Positions 36,569 through 46,475 of a stretch of 64,000 nt of DNA are shown here, in pieces. The notes under the pieces were generated by a model. It saw nothing but the letters and a program-made list of their open reading frames with translations. It was not told the DNA's origin and did no database searches. The position numbers and the translations under genes were made by a program. Source of the DNA: Prauserella rugosa (GTDB taxonomy: Bacteria > Actinomycetota > Actinomycetes > Mycobacteriales > Pseudonocardiaceae); the NCBI RefSeq assembly GCF_000719975.1, contig NZ_JOIJ01000003.1, forward strand, positions 308,979 to 372,978, written 5' to 3'. Numbering within the stretch: position 1 is the stretch's first letter; each line of letters opens with the position of its first letter.

Positions 36569-37732
36569 TCATCGACGCGCGGAGGGGCCTTCCCGTTGTC
36601 GTTTCAGTCTAGGGACTCCCGAGACCAGCGCGGCGAGGAGCAGCCCGGTGCAGGTCAGCCAGAACACCACGGCGGTGTCGAACAGGGTCACCGCGACGGC
36701 GCCGAAGGCCAGCAGCCCGGCCCACAGGTAGATCAGCAGCACGGCACGGCGCTGGGAGTGGCCGATCTCCAGGAGCCGGTGGTGCAGGTGCATCTTGTCG
36801 GCCGCGAACGGGCTCTCGCCGCGCCGAGTGCGCCGCACCACGGCCATCACCAGGTCGAGCAGCGGGAGGAACAGCACCGCGGCGACGACGAACAGCGGCG
36901 AGAGCAGGGCGACGACGTCGGTGGCGTCGAACGACGTGTAGTTGATCTTCCCGGACGCGGACGTGCTGGCCGCCGCGAGCATCAGGCCGATCATCATCGA
37001 TCCGGAATCGCCCATGAAGATCCGCGCGGGCTGGAAGTTGTGCGGCAGGAAGCCCAGACACGCGCCCGCCAGCGTCGCCGCGATGAGCGCGGGTGGGTAG
37101 GTGCTGACGTCCCCGCCCGACGAGTCGAGCAGTCCCAGCGAGAAGGCGCACGTCGCGGCGGCGGCGATGAACCCGAGGCCGCCCGCGAGGCCGTCGAGCC
37201 CGTCGACGAAGTTCATGGCGTTGACCATGACCACGACCAGCAGCACCGCGAGCAGGCCGCCCTGGTTTCGGTCGAGGATGAGCACCTGGCCGAGCGCCGC
37301 GCCGTCCCCACCCCAGGGCACCCAGAACGACACCCACTGGAGGCCGAACAGCACGAGGATGCCCGCGCACATCACCTGGCCGGCGAGTTTGGTCCAGGCA
37401 TCGAGCTCGAACCGGTCGTCGAGCGCGCCGATCAGGACGATGACGCCACCGCCGATCAGGACGGCCACCGGGTCGTAGGAGTACTCGAACGCGCGCCGCA
37501 GCACCGGCAGTTGGTGCGCCAGTGCCATGCCTCCGACGACGCCGAAGTACATCGCGAGCCCGCCCATCCGCGGGATCGGCACGACGTGCACGTCGCGTTG
37601 CCGCGGTACGGCGACCGCTCCCGTCTTCATTGCGAACTTCCGCACGAGCGCGGTGAGCAGGAACGTCACGGCCGCGGACACGAGCGCGACCAGAATGTAC
37701 TCGCGGATCGGCAAGCCCGCCGTGGGTGTCAC
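36569..37732 (-). CDS. wecA: Decaprenyl-phosphate GlcNAc-1-phosphate transferase
   Basis: Integral membrane transferase (387 residues, about 11 helices) that moves GlcNAc-1-P onto decaprenyl phosphate, starting the linker between peptidoglycan and arabinogalactan. MraY/WecA motifs: LIGALDDR, NAMNFVDGLDGLAGG, FMGDSGS, and HLHHRLLEIG. Lies between the threonylcarbamoyl-AMP synthase gene and atpI, the usual actinobacterial position. Confidence 0.92.
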   Translation of the reverse strand: MTPTAGLPIREYILVALVSAAVTFLLTALVRKFAMKTGAVAVPRQRDVHVVPIPRMGGLAMYFGVVGGMALAHQLPVLRRAFEYSYDPVAVLIGGGVIVLIGALDDRFELDAWTKLAGQVMCAGILVLFGLQWVSFWVPWGGDGAALGQVLILDRNQGGLLAVLLVVVMVNAMNFVDGLDGLAGGLGFIAAAATCAFSLGLLDSSGGDVSTYPPALIAATLAGACLGFLPHNFQPARIFMGDSGSMMIGLMLAAASTSASGKINYTSFDATDVVALLSPLFVVAAVLFLPLLDLVMAVVRRTRRGESPFAADKMHLHHRLLEIGHSQRRAVLLIYLWAGLLAFGAVAVTLFDTAVVFWLTCTGLLLAALVSGVPRLKRQREGPSARR

Positions 37733-37798
37733 GGGCGCTCCGTCCTGGCCAGTCGGTGCGAGATCACGGCGCGCAACGCTATCGCCACCGCGGCGCGA

Positions 37799-38449
37799 TC
37801 ATTCCTTCGGGCCGAGCTCGACACCCAGCACCTCGGACACGGCCTCCGCACTCACCGCGCCCTCCCGCAGCAGGACGGGCGACAAACCGGTCAGGTCGAC
37901 GATCGTGGACGGAACGGGCGCCCCGCTCGGGCCGCCGTCGAGGTAGACCGACACCGAGTCCTGGAGCTGTTCCTTCGCGTCCTGCGCGTTGGCGGCGGGC
38001 GGCCTGCCGGAGACGTTCGCGCTGGAGACCGCCATCGGGCCGACCTCGCGGAGCAGCTCGAGCGCGACCGGGTGCAGCGGCATGCGCAGCAGGACCGTGC
38101 CGCGGGTGCTGCCGAGGTCCCAGTTGAGACTGGGTGCGTGCGGCAGGACGATCGACAGGTCGCCCGGCCAGAAGGCTTCGATGAGCGCCCTCGCCTGCTG
38201 CGGCACACCCAGGACCAGGCCGTCCACTGTGGACCAGGAGCCGACGAGCACACCGACCGGCATGTCGGGACCGCGATGCTTGGCCTGCAGGAGCGCACGC
38301 ACGGCGGCGGAGTCGAAGGCGTCCGCGCCGATGCCGTACACGGTGTCGGTGGGAAGCACCACGAGCCGTCCGGAACGGACCGCCGCGGCTGCGGCCTTGA
38401 GGCCGTCGGTGCGGGAATCCGGGTCACTGCAGTCGTAGACCACGCTCAT
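37799..38449 (-). CDS. tsaC: L-threonylcarbamoyladenylate synthase
   Basis: Makes threonylcarbamoyl-AMP, the first step of the t6A modification at position 37 of ANN-decoding tRNAs. The Sua5/YrdC fold is clear: VLPTDTVYGIGADAF, KHRGPDMPVGVLVG and VSSANVSGRP. At 216 residues it is the YrdC-length form with no extra Sua5 domain. Confidence 0.93.
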   Translation of the reverse strand: MSVVYDCSDPDSRTDGLKAAAAAVRSGRLVVLPTDTVYGIGADAFDSAAVRALLQAKHRGPDMPVGVLVGSWSTVDGLVLGVPQQARALIEAFWPGDLSIVLPHAPSLNWDLGSTRGTVLLRMPLHPVALELLREVGPMAVSSANVSGRPPAANAQDAKEQLQDSVSVYLDGGPSGAPVPSTIVDLTGLSPVLLREGAVSAEAVSEVLGVELGPKE

Positions 38450-38584
38450 GGCCGCCCAGCTTAGACCCGGCCACGATCAGCAGGAGCCGGAGGTCGCCGG
38501 CGAGTCTCACGAAGAACGTCGCACCACGCCGAGACGTCGAAACCGCTTGTCGACCAACGCGCTCGTTCCGGCGGGACGCCTGTG

Positions 38585-38668
38585 CCCTGAAGGCGCAACA
38601 CGGGTCCCTGGGCGTGCAACACGGGTCCCCGAAGGCGCAACACGAGACCCTGAAAGCGCAACACGGGT
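38585..38668. repeat. Four tandem 21-bp repeats downstream of prmC
   Basis: Units begin at 38585, 38606, 38627 and 38648; the consensus is CCCTGAAGGCGCAACACGGG plus T. Unit 2 differs mainly in the GGCGT part and unit 3 at its end. They fill the gap between the prmC stop (38677) and tsaC (starts at 38449). The exact 21-bp period suggests recent slippage or selection. Confidence 0.85.
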
Positions 38669-38676
38669 CGGGGGCG

Positions 38677-39540
38677 TCAGCCTCGCAGGGCTGTGGCGAA
38701 TCGCGGCCTGCCGGCCAAGTCCTGGTGGCCGCGCACGTCGGTGAGCACCTTGCGGCTGCGCAGCAGTTCCGGCACGGCCGAGCCCTGGGTGTCGTCGTGT
38801 TCCATCGCCACGCCGCCACCGGGCCGCAGGAGCCTGGCGGCCATGCCGACGATGTGCCGGATCACGGCGAGCCCGCCACCCGGTGCGAACACGGCCTGGG
38901 GCGGGTCGTGGTCGGCGACCTCGCGGGGCACCTGCGTACCCTCCGGCACGTAGGGCGGGTTGCAGAGCACGAGGTCGACGAGTCCGTCCAGCTCGGCGAA
39001 CACCGTGTGGTCGGTGACGTCGCCCGAGTACAGGCGGATCGGGGTGTCGCCCGCGGCGGCGCGGGCGTCGGCGTTGTGCCGTGCCCAGGCCAGCGCGGTG
39101 GCGTCGTTGTCGACGGCGTACACGACGGCGTCGGGACGGGCGTGCGCGACGGCCAGCGCCAACGCGCCCGACCCGGTGCACAGGTCGACCACGACGGGGT
39201 ACTCCCGGCCCTTGAGCAACTTCAGACCCCACTCGAGCAGCAACTCGGTCTCCGGGCGCGGCACGAACACCCCTGCGCCGACGTTCACGGTGATGTCGCC
39301 GAGCGCGGCCCAGCCGGTGAGATGCTGCAGCGGTACGCGCTTCGACCGCTGCTCCACGAGACGGCGCATCGATTCGACGACGGGAGGATCGACGAGCGGT
39401 GTGAGCGGCAGGCGTCCCCGTTCGACGCCGAGCACGTGGGCGGCGATGAGTTCCGCGTCGTTGCGCGGGGATGCCACACCGGCCTGTTCGAGGATGCGCG
39501 TCGCTTCCAGGATCGCCAGGCGGAGAGGCTGTCTGTTCAC
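38677..39540 (-). CDS. prmC: Peptide chain release factor N5-glutamine methyltransferase
   Basis: SAM-dependent enzyme that methylates the Gln of the GGQ motif in release factors. The signature NPPYVPEG and the SAM-binding region VVDLCTGSGALALAVA are intact, with a PrmC N-terminal helical domain. 287 residues from GTG 39540; ATG 39558 is also in frame. The usual upstream partner prfA is not next to it here: a MerR gene is. Confidence 0.93.
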   Translation of the reverse strand: MNRQPLRLAILEATRILEQAGVASPRNDAELIAAHVLGVERGRLPLTPLVDPPVVESMRRLVEQRSKRVPLQHLTGWAALGDITVNVGAGVFVPRPETELLLEWGLKLLKGREYPVVVDLCTGSGALALAVAHARPDAVVYAVDNDATALAWARHNADARAAAGDTPIRLYSGDVTDHTVFAELDGLVDLVLCNPPYVPEGTQVPREVADHDPPQAVFAPGGGLAVIRHIVGMAARLLRPGGGVAMEHDDTQGSAVPELLRSRKVLTDVRGHQDLAGRPRFATALRG

Positions 39541-39561
39541 CCTTCCACCCTGGCACATCGA

Positions 39562-39909
39562 TCACTCGCCGGGCGGTACATACCCCGCGAGCGCGGCGCG
39601 TGTGCGCTGCATCGCATCGATCCGGTCGTCCATGGCCGACAGTTCCCTGCGGAGGGTGGCGACGAGCTCCGGGCACGGCTTCAGGTCCGGCACGTCGCCC
39701 ACCGCGCAGGGCAGCAACGTGCGGATCACCTCGCTCGACAGCCCGGCCGCGAGCAGGGCCCGGATCTGCCGGACCGTCGTGACGGCCTCGTCGTCGTAGC
39801 GGCGGTAACCGTTGGTACCGCGGGTCGCGCCGAGCAGCCCCTGGTCCTCGTAGTACCGCAGCAGACGTGGGCTCACGCCCGTGCGCGCGGCGAGTTCACC
39901 GATCAGCAT
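39562..39909 (-). CDS. MerR-family transcriptional regulator
   Basis: A 115-residue protein with the winged helix (MLIGELAARTGVSPRLLRYYEDQ), a coiled-coil dimer helix and Cys residues (Cys in LPCAVGDVPD and KPCPEL) that could bind a metal or redox ligand. It is divergent from a hydrolase/flavin monooxygenase pair, which it probably controls. It is also only about 20 bp upstream of prmC on the same strand, so it may affect prmC transcription. Confidence 0.88.
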   Translation of the reverse strand: MLIGELAARTGVSPRLLRYYEDQGLLGATRGTNGYRRYDDEAVTTVRQIRALLAAGLSSEVIRTLLPCAVGDVPDLKPCPELVATLRRELSAMDDRIDAMQRTRAALAGYVPPGE

Positions 39910-39927
39910 TGCGTGCCCTTCCCGGGA

Positions 39928-39951
39928 GTTGACCTTCACACCGGTGTCAAC
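39928..39951. promoter_or_regulatory. MerR-type operator-promoter with long spacer
   Basis: GTTGAC (39928-39933) and GTCAAC (39946-39951) flank a central ACACCGGTGT palindrome. On the plus strand TTGACC (39929-39934) and TAACGT (39955-39960) are separated by 20 bp, the long spacing on which MerR activators act by twisting DNA. The TSS would fall near ATG 39967, so the transcript may be leaderless. Confidence 0.65.
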
Positions 39952-39966
39952 TTCTAACGTCGCGGC

Positions 39967-40746
39967 ATGAGCCGGAATTTCCGTTCGACGATTCGCGGGC
40001 ACGGCCCGGGTCTGGTGCTCGCCCACGGTGCGGGCGGTGGCATCGAGGCCAATTTCGGACCGCTGATCGACGACCTCGCACGCACCCACACCGTCATCGG
40101 CGCCGACTATCCGGGCGCCGGGGCGACGCCGCGCAGCACCGAGTCTCTCGACCTCGACACCCTCGCCGACGAGCTCGCCGGCGTCGCGGTCGCCGCCGGG
40201 GTGCAGCGGTGGACGGTGCTGGGTTACTCGCTCGGCACCGCGGTCGCGGTGCGGATGGCCACGCGCCATCCCGGCCGCGTCGACGGCGTGATCCTCACGG
40301 CCGGGTTCGCGAAGCCGGACAACCGCATGCGACTGGCGCTGGACATCTGGGCCGAGCTCCTGCACGGCGATCGCCGGCTGCTGGCGAAGTTCCTGACCTT
40401 CGCCGCCTCCGGCCCGTCCACCCTGAACGCAGTCCCACCGGCGGAACTCGACGCGCTGATCGACGAGGCCGCCGCGTCCATCCCGGAAGGCAGTCCCGAA
40501 CACGTCGCCCTCGGCGCGGAGGTCGACATTCGCGCGGAGCTGCGCCACGTCCGCGCGCCGACCCTGGTCGTCGCGACGACGGCGGACGGACTGACCGGAC
40601 CGTCGCTGTCCCGGCAGCTGGCCGACGGGATCGCCGGTGCCCGGCTCGTCGAGGTCGACACCGGACATCTGATCGGTGCCGAAGCTCCGGGCCCGTGGCT
40701 CGAGGCGATCCGGAGTTTCCTCGAGGAGAAGGAGTCCGCCGCGTGA
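39967..40746 (+). CDS. Alpha/beta-fold hydrolase
   Basis: 259-residue hydrolase: oxyanion region AHGAGGG, nucleophile elbow GYSLGT (Ser), a late Asp (TTADGL) and His (VDTGHLIG). First gene of a two-gene unit under the MerR operator. Substrate unknown; esters or epoxides of electrophilic compounds would fit the paired monooxygenase. Confidence 0.85.
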   Translation: MSRNFRSTIRGHGPGLVLAHGAGGGIEANFGPLIDDLARTHTVIGADYPGAGATPRSTESLDLDTLADELAGVAVAAGVQRWTVLGYSLGTAVAVRMATRHPGRVDGVILTAGFAKPDNRMRLALDIWAELLHGDRRLLAKFLTFAASGPSTLNAVPPAELDALIDEAAASIPEGSPEHVALGAEVDIRAELRHVRAPTLVVATTADGLTGPSLSRQLADGIAGARLVEVDTGHLIGAEAPGPWLEAIRSFLEEKESAA

Positions 40747-41558
40747 TCGACCTGGACGTCGTGCTGCCCGACGAGGATCCCGACATGGAACCGGCGGCGC
40801 TCGTGGAACTCGCCGTGCGGGCCGACCAGCTCGGATTCCGGACCGCGTGGCTGCCGGACCACCTCCTGCCACCCGGTCCGTTCGGCGAGGTCTACGGCGG
40901 TGCGTTCGAACCGCTGGTCACCCTGGCGCACCTCGCTGCGCACACCAGTCGCATCCGGCTCGGCACGTCGGTGCTGGTGTTGCCGTTGCGGGATCCGTTC
41001 ACCGTCGCGAAGCAGGCGGCGACGCTGCATCGGCTGTCGGGTGACCGGTTGACGCTCGGCGTCGGAACGGGCTGGGACGCCGCGGAGTTCGCGGCCGTGG
41101 GCGCCGACTTCCCGGCCAGGGGCGCGACCACCGACGATGCGCTCGCGCTGCTGCGCTCCCTCTTCACAGGCCGGGCGCCGGACGGCCACGTGTTCGAGCC
41201 CCTCCCCCGCACGCCGGTGCAGCTGATGATCGGCGGCGGCTCCGACCGCGCGCTGCACAGGGCCGCGCGGTTCGGCGACGAGTGGCAGGCCGTGCGCGTC
41301 GATCCCGACGAGTTCGGGCGCCGTGCCGCACGGCTCCGGGAGGTCGCGGAGGGACGTTCCGTGCGCGCGACGGTGCGCACGGACTGTCCCGACGACGCAG
41401 CGGTCACCGGCGCGGCGGACCGGATATCGGCCTTCGCCGGCGCGGGAGCCACCGCCGTGGCCGTGCATTTCGGCGCGGTGGACGGCTTCGGCGAGCGCAT
41501 GGAGCGCTTGGCCGCGGCACTCGGGCCATCCGGGTCCACACCGCACGGGTCCCAGTGA
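40743..41558 (+). CDS. LLM-class flavin (possibly F420)-dependent oxidoreductase
   Basis: A 271-residue TIM-barrel of the luciferase-like family: early RADQLGFRTAWLPDHLL, central LGTSVLVLPLRDP, GVGTGWDAAEF (cofactor loop), and MIGGGSDRALHRAARFGD. Members use FMN or F420. GTG 40743 overlaps the hydrolase stop (GTGA), so both are translated from one message. Confidence 0.85.
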   Translation: MIDLDVVLPDEDPDMEPAALVELAVRADQLGFRTAWLPDHLLPPGPFGEVYGGAFEPLVTLAHLAAHTSRIRLGTSVLVLPLRDPFTVAKQAATLHRLSGDRLTLGVGTGWDAAEFAAVGADFPARGATTDDALALLRSLFTGRAPDGHVFEPLPRTPVQLMIGGGSDRALHRAARFGDEWQAVRVDPDEFGRRAARLREVAEGRSVRATVRTDCPDDAAVTGAADRISAFAGAGATAVAVHFGAVDGFGERMERLAAALGPSGSTPHGSQ

Positions 41559-41603
41559 GAACCGAGTAACCCGACACAGATGCGCACCCGGTGGGCACTG
41601 CCC

Positions 41604-42770
41604 TCAGGTCACGACGACGGCGCGGCGACGGAACACCACGAGCGCGAGGCCGAGCACGACGACGGCCATCCCGCCGATCACCAGCACCTCCGACCACACG
41701 TCGGCGATGCCGGTGCCCGGCTCGCTCAAGGTCAGCAGTGCGTCCATGCCCCACGAATGTGGGAAGAGGTAGCCGATCGTGTTCAGCGGTTCGCCCGCCA
41801 CCTCGCGTGGCCACAGACAACCACCGAGCATGCCCAGCACGATGCCGAGCGGCGGTCCGATCGCGGGAGCCTGCTGCGGTGACCGCACGAGCGCGCCGAC
41901 GAGCATCGCGGCACCGGTCGCGACGAGGCTGAACGCGCACACGACCGCGGCCACACCGACGGGATCACCCCAGACGACCCCGAACAGCGCCCAGCTGACG
42001 ACGATGATCAGCAACGACTGCGCCAGCGCGACCACGAACCTGCTCACCGCCTCCCCGAGCAGGATCCGGCCGCTGCCGAGCGGTGCGGCGACGGACCGGC
42101 GGACCATGCCGAGTCGTCTGCTCTCGACGAGTGCGGCGGCCACGGCCATCGAGTTGATGAACGTGAACAGCAACAGGTTCGCCGGTGCGGTGTAGGCGAA
42201 CCCGGTGGGCGTGTCGGCCTCGCCCCTCGCCCCGTCGCCTCGGATCGTGACCGACCCGTCGACCCCGCGCTGCTGTGCCTGCTCGACGTACCGCTTCGCC
42301 TGGTCGGGTGTCGCCCCGGCCTTGCGGGCAGCGCGTTCGGCCTCGAGGACGGCCGCGGTCCTGCCGACAGCGGCGTCGATCTCGCTGCGTGCGGCCATGC
42401 TCGTGCCGGTGTTCTGCGCCATGACGAGGTCGAGGTCGCTGCCGTCTCGCGGGATCACGAGGCCCGCGACCGCCCCTCCGGTACGCACCTCGTCGCGCAC
42501 CTCCTCCTCGGAGTCGGCGGCCACGACCCGCACCTTGTCCCCGCGTTCGAGTTCGGCCACCACGGCCGTCGTGGTCGGGTCGCCGCCGGGACCGTGGACG
42601 GCGACGGGGAGCTCGTCGTCGCCGGAAGCACCGCCCATCGCCATACCGACGAACAGGATCGTCACGAACGGCATGACGACCATGAAGAAGAGGCCGACCT
42701 TGTCTCGTGCCTGCCGAAGCAGGTTCGCCACGACCAGCGCGACGATCGGGCGTGGCTGGTTCGGCCTCAT
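41604..42770 (-). CDS. ABC exporter permease (ABC-2 type)
   Basis: 388 residues: an N-terminal helix, a ~170-residue extracytoplasmic domain, then five helices. Typical of ABC-2 type drug exporters that come as a pair. ATG overlaps the stop of the other permease by 4 bp (ATGA). Last gene of the long biosynthetic operon; it should help export the final product or confer resistance. Confidence 0.88.
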   Translation of the reverse strand: MRPNQPRPIVALVVANLLRQARDKVGLFFMVVMPFVTILFVGMAMGGASGDDELPVAVHGPGGDPTTTAVVAELERGDKVRVVAADSEEEVRDEVRTGGAVAGLVIPRDGSDLDLVMAQNTGTSMAARSEIDAAVGRTAAVLEAERAARKAGATPDQAKRYVEQAQQRGVDGSVTIRGDGARGEADTPTGFAYTAPANLLLFTFINSMAVAAALVESRRLGMVRRSVAAPLGSGRILLGEAVSRFVVALAQSLLIIVVSWALFGVVWGDPVGVAAVVCAFSLVATGAAMLVGALVRSPQQAPAIGPPLGIVLGMLGGCLWPREVAGEPLNTIGYLFPHSWGMDALLTLSEPGTGIADVWSEVLVIGGMAVVVLGLALVVFRRRAVVVT

Positions 42771-43957
42771 GCGAACCGTCCCTTCGAGAAACGCAGGAAC
42801 GCGGGGACGCCCGCCACGACACCGATGCCGAGCAGCACCACGATCGGGAGCGCGACGTCGCCCACGCCGGATCCGGCCACGGCGAGCTCACCGAGTCCCC
42901 GCGACACCCAGCCGTTGGGGGTCACGAGCGCCGCGGCCTGCAGGACGTCGGGCAGGTCGTAGACCGGCACGATGCTGCCGCCGAGCAGCGCGAGCACGAA
43001 GGCCAGCCCCAGCACGTACCCGTCGACCTGGGCGTCGGTGCGGGCTCTGCTGGCCACGAGCAGCACGAGCATGGTCGCTGCGAACACGTGGGCGAGCAGG
43101 AGCAGCAGTACCGCGGCCGGTGCTCCCCAGCTCACCCCGAAGATCAGCTCGGAGGACAGCCACGTGGTGCACATGCTGACGAGCGCGAGCAGAAAGCCCA
43201 CCACGGCCTTGCCCGCGAGCGGTGCCCACGCGGGCACCGGGGCGGCGCGCATCCGGTCGAGGGTGCCGAGCTGACGATCGGTGAGCAGGGCCCGCGCCGA
43301 CGTGCCCGCCACGAAGAACGCGAACATCACGGCCATACCCGCGCCGTAGTGGACGGTCATGCCCACCTCCGCGCCGGCGACCGTGTCGTCGGACAGGGTC
43401 AGCGCCGGGCCGTCGGCACCGTTCTCGTGGACGAAGTCGGCCACGCGGTCGGGCGGCACGCCCGCGGCGAGCGACACGTCGACCGCCAGGGTGCGGGCGC
43501 CGACGAGCGAGGAGACCTGGTCGACGAGGCTGCGGGCGACCACCCCTGCGTAAGGCGCCTCGTTGGACTCGAGGACCGCCACCTCGCCGCCGCGGCCCGA
43601 GCTGACGCTGTCGCTGAACCCCGCGTCGAAGACGATCGCCGCGCCGACGGAGCCCTCGTCGACCGCGTGCCTGGCCGAGGCGGTGTCGGGAAGGCGCTCG
43701 AACCGAAGCATGTCGCGCAGCTGGTCGTTGTCCATGGCCTCGCGCTGGACGGCTGCGGGGATGTCACCGCCGTCGTTGTCGACGACGCCGATCGTCGTGT
43801 CGAGCGGCTGATCGTCCTCTCCGCCCAGAGCGACACCGAACAGCGTCGCCAGCACGACCGGTGCGACGAAGGCGATCAGCACCGCCGTGCCGTCGCGCAG
43901 GCGCGCCCTGATCTCGTGCCCTGCGACCACCGCGAGCGCCGCGAGTTTCGTCGACAC
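42767..43957 (-). CDS. ABC exporter permease (ABC-2 type)
   Basis: 396 residues with the same layout as its neighbour: one helix near 20-40, a large external domain (~45-215), then about five helices. The two permeases diverge enough to form a heterodimer. Follows the ATPase gene at 51 bp. Confidence 0.88.
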   Translation of the reverse strand: MSTKLAALAVVAGHEIRARLRDGTAVLIAFVAPVVLATLFGVALGGEDDQPLDTTIGVVDNDGGDIPAAVQREAMDNDQLRDMLRFERLPDTASARHAVDEGSVGAAIVFDAGFSDSVSSGRGGEVAVLESNEAPYAGVVARSLVDQVSSLVGARTLAVDVSLAAGVPPDRVADFVHENGADGPALTLSDDTVAGAEVGMTVHYGAGMAVMFAFFVAGTSARALLTDRQLGTLDRMRAAPVPAWAPLAGKAVVGFLLALVSMCTTWLSSELIFGVSWGAPAAVLLLLLAHVFAATMLVLLVASRARTDAQVDGYVLGLAFVLALLGGSIVPVYDLPDVLQAAALVTPNGWVSRGLGELAVAGSGVGDVALPIVVLLGIGVVAGVPAFLRFSKGRFA

Positions 43958-44008
43958 CTACCGACAACCCCTTACGTGTTCCGTCCCGGCGCGTTCCGTC
44001 CGGACATG

Positions 44009-44943
<935 letters not shown>

Positions 44944-44947
<4 letters not shown>

Positions 44948-45984
44948 ACCGTCCCCTGTGGCGCATGGTCGTCGAGTTGTGCGGGCTCGGACGTGCCGAT
45001 CACGTTGTTGCGGAACCGCTGGGCCGACGGGTCGGTCGCGACCAGCGCGTCGAACGGTTCGTTACCGGTGATCGTGTTCCATTCGAGGGTATTGTCCACC
45101 GCGTCGGAGCCGCCCCAGTCCGCGGAGCTGGCCAGGACGACGGCGCCCGGCATGACGGTCTCGCCGGTCGGCCGGTGATCGTGGACGTGGTTACCGACGA
45201 CGGTGACCCGTTGCGTGCCGATCGCGGCGATCCCGACCCCGGAGATCGGCGGGCCCGCCGCCCCGAGTGCGTCGGGCGCCTCGCCACCGGCGGCGAGGGT
45301 GTTGGCCCGAACGTCGTTGTCCGAGACGAGGCAGTCCCGGACGCCTCCGGGCAGTTCGCCTTCGTAGGTCTGGTGCAGCAGCAGGATTCCCGCGGCGTTG
45401 CCGTGACACCGGTTGCCGACGACCCGCACCCCGCTGGAGTTGTCGACGAACACGCCGAACGCGGACCCGGTGGCTTCGGTTCCGGTGACCACTCCGTCGG
45501 CCGCGGCGCAGAACGCGAACGCCACGCCTGCGTACTGGCTTCCGCGCGCGCTGCAGGACTCCACGCGCAGATCGGCGGACTCGCGCAGGTACAGACCCCA
45601 CACGCGGTCGCCGTCGGCCTCCACGTCGGTGAGGCGCACGCCGTGGCAGCTGTGGGCGTAGACGCCGGCACCGCTGAACCCGCGGACGGTGAGCCCCTCG
45701 ATCGCGATGTCGCGCACGCCGTGGAGCGCGATGCCGCTGACCACGTCGGCAGGCGCGTCGTGCAGCGGCGGGATCGACGTCGCCGTCGTGGTGGCGCCGG
45801 GCACCAGTACCGTCCGCCCGCTGCCCGCACCGACCAGGCGTACGCCCGAGGTGGTCACCGACAGGTTCTCGGCGAACGTGCCCTCGCCGAGCCGGACGAC
45901 GGTCCCCTCCCCCGCGGTGTCGAGTGCGGCCTGCACGGACTCGCCCGCGGCGACGAGGATCTCGGAATCGGTCGATGTGGTCAT
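44944..45984 (-). CDS. Right-handed parallel beta-helix protein without signal peptide
   Basis: 346 residues. The first ~70 resemble the start of pectate-lyase-like helices (ILVAAGESVQAALDTAGEGTVVRLGEGTF). From ~90 to ~320 there are regular ~22-residue coils such as IEGLTVRGFSGAGVYAHS and VSDNDVRANTL. There is no signal peptide or membrane helix, so it works in the cytosol, unlike polysaccharide lyases. It is embedded between the AcpS and ABC genes with 4-bp overlaps on both sides. In this context it may be an epimerase, lyase or cyclase acting on the polyketide; the activity is unknown. Confidence 0.85.
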
Positions 45985-46475
45985 GAGGACTCCTTCGCTG
46001 TTGTCGGGACGAGGACGGCGAGGGCGACGACGGTGTCGTCCCTGCGTCCCCAACGCGCCACGCCGGCCACGGACGGCCCGTCCGTGGCGGTGACACCGAG
46101 CCGGGCGAGAGCCGCGTCGTGGCTGGCGCCGCGGATTCGGTAGGTGCACTGCGCGCCGAGGGTGATGCCGGTGTCCCGGGTGATCTGCGGGGCGAGCTCA
46201 CCGAGCAACCGACTCGATTCCGGAAGGTCGGGGGGATTCGGCCGACGGGCGAAGTCGTGCCAGGTGAAGCCGGGTGGGCGGCCGCCCACGGCTTTGATCA
46301 ACGCTTCCTTGACCGCCACCGTCGCCGCCGTGGCCACCGCGACGTCCGGGTCCGGCAACAGTTCGTCGTCGGCTGCCACGTGGCGGACGTACGCGCTTCC
46401 GCTGTAGTCGATGGCCCGGACGATCCTGCGGATGTCGAGCACGTCGACACCGAACAACACCGTGCCGGCCGTCAC
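45981..46475 (-). CDS. Holo-ACP synthase (AcpS-type phosphopantetheinyl transferase)
   Basis: Adds the 4'-phosphopantetheine arm of CoA to the ACP serine. AcpS motifs are intact: FGVDVLDI (Asp11, Mg ligand) and VAVKEALIKAVG (Glu57, Lys61). 164 residues, slightly longer than usual. GTG 46475 overlaps the hydrolase stop. It probably activates the cluster's own ACP. Confidence 0.85.
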   Translation of the reverse strand: MTAGTVLFGVDVLDIRRIVRAIDYSGSAYVRHVAADDELLPDPDVAVATAATVAVKEALIKAVGGRPPGFTWHDFARRPNPPDLPESSRLLGELAPQITRDTGITLGAQCTYRIRGASHDAALARLGVTATDGPSVAGVARWGRRDDTVVALAVLVPTTAKESS

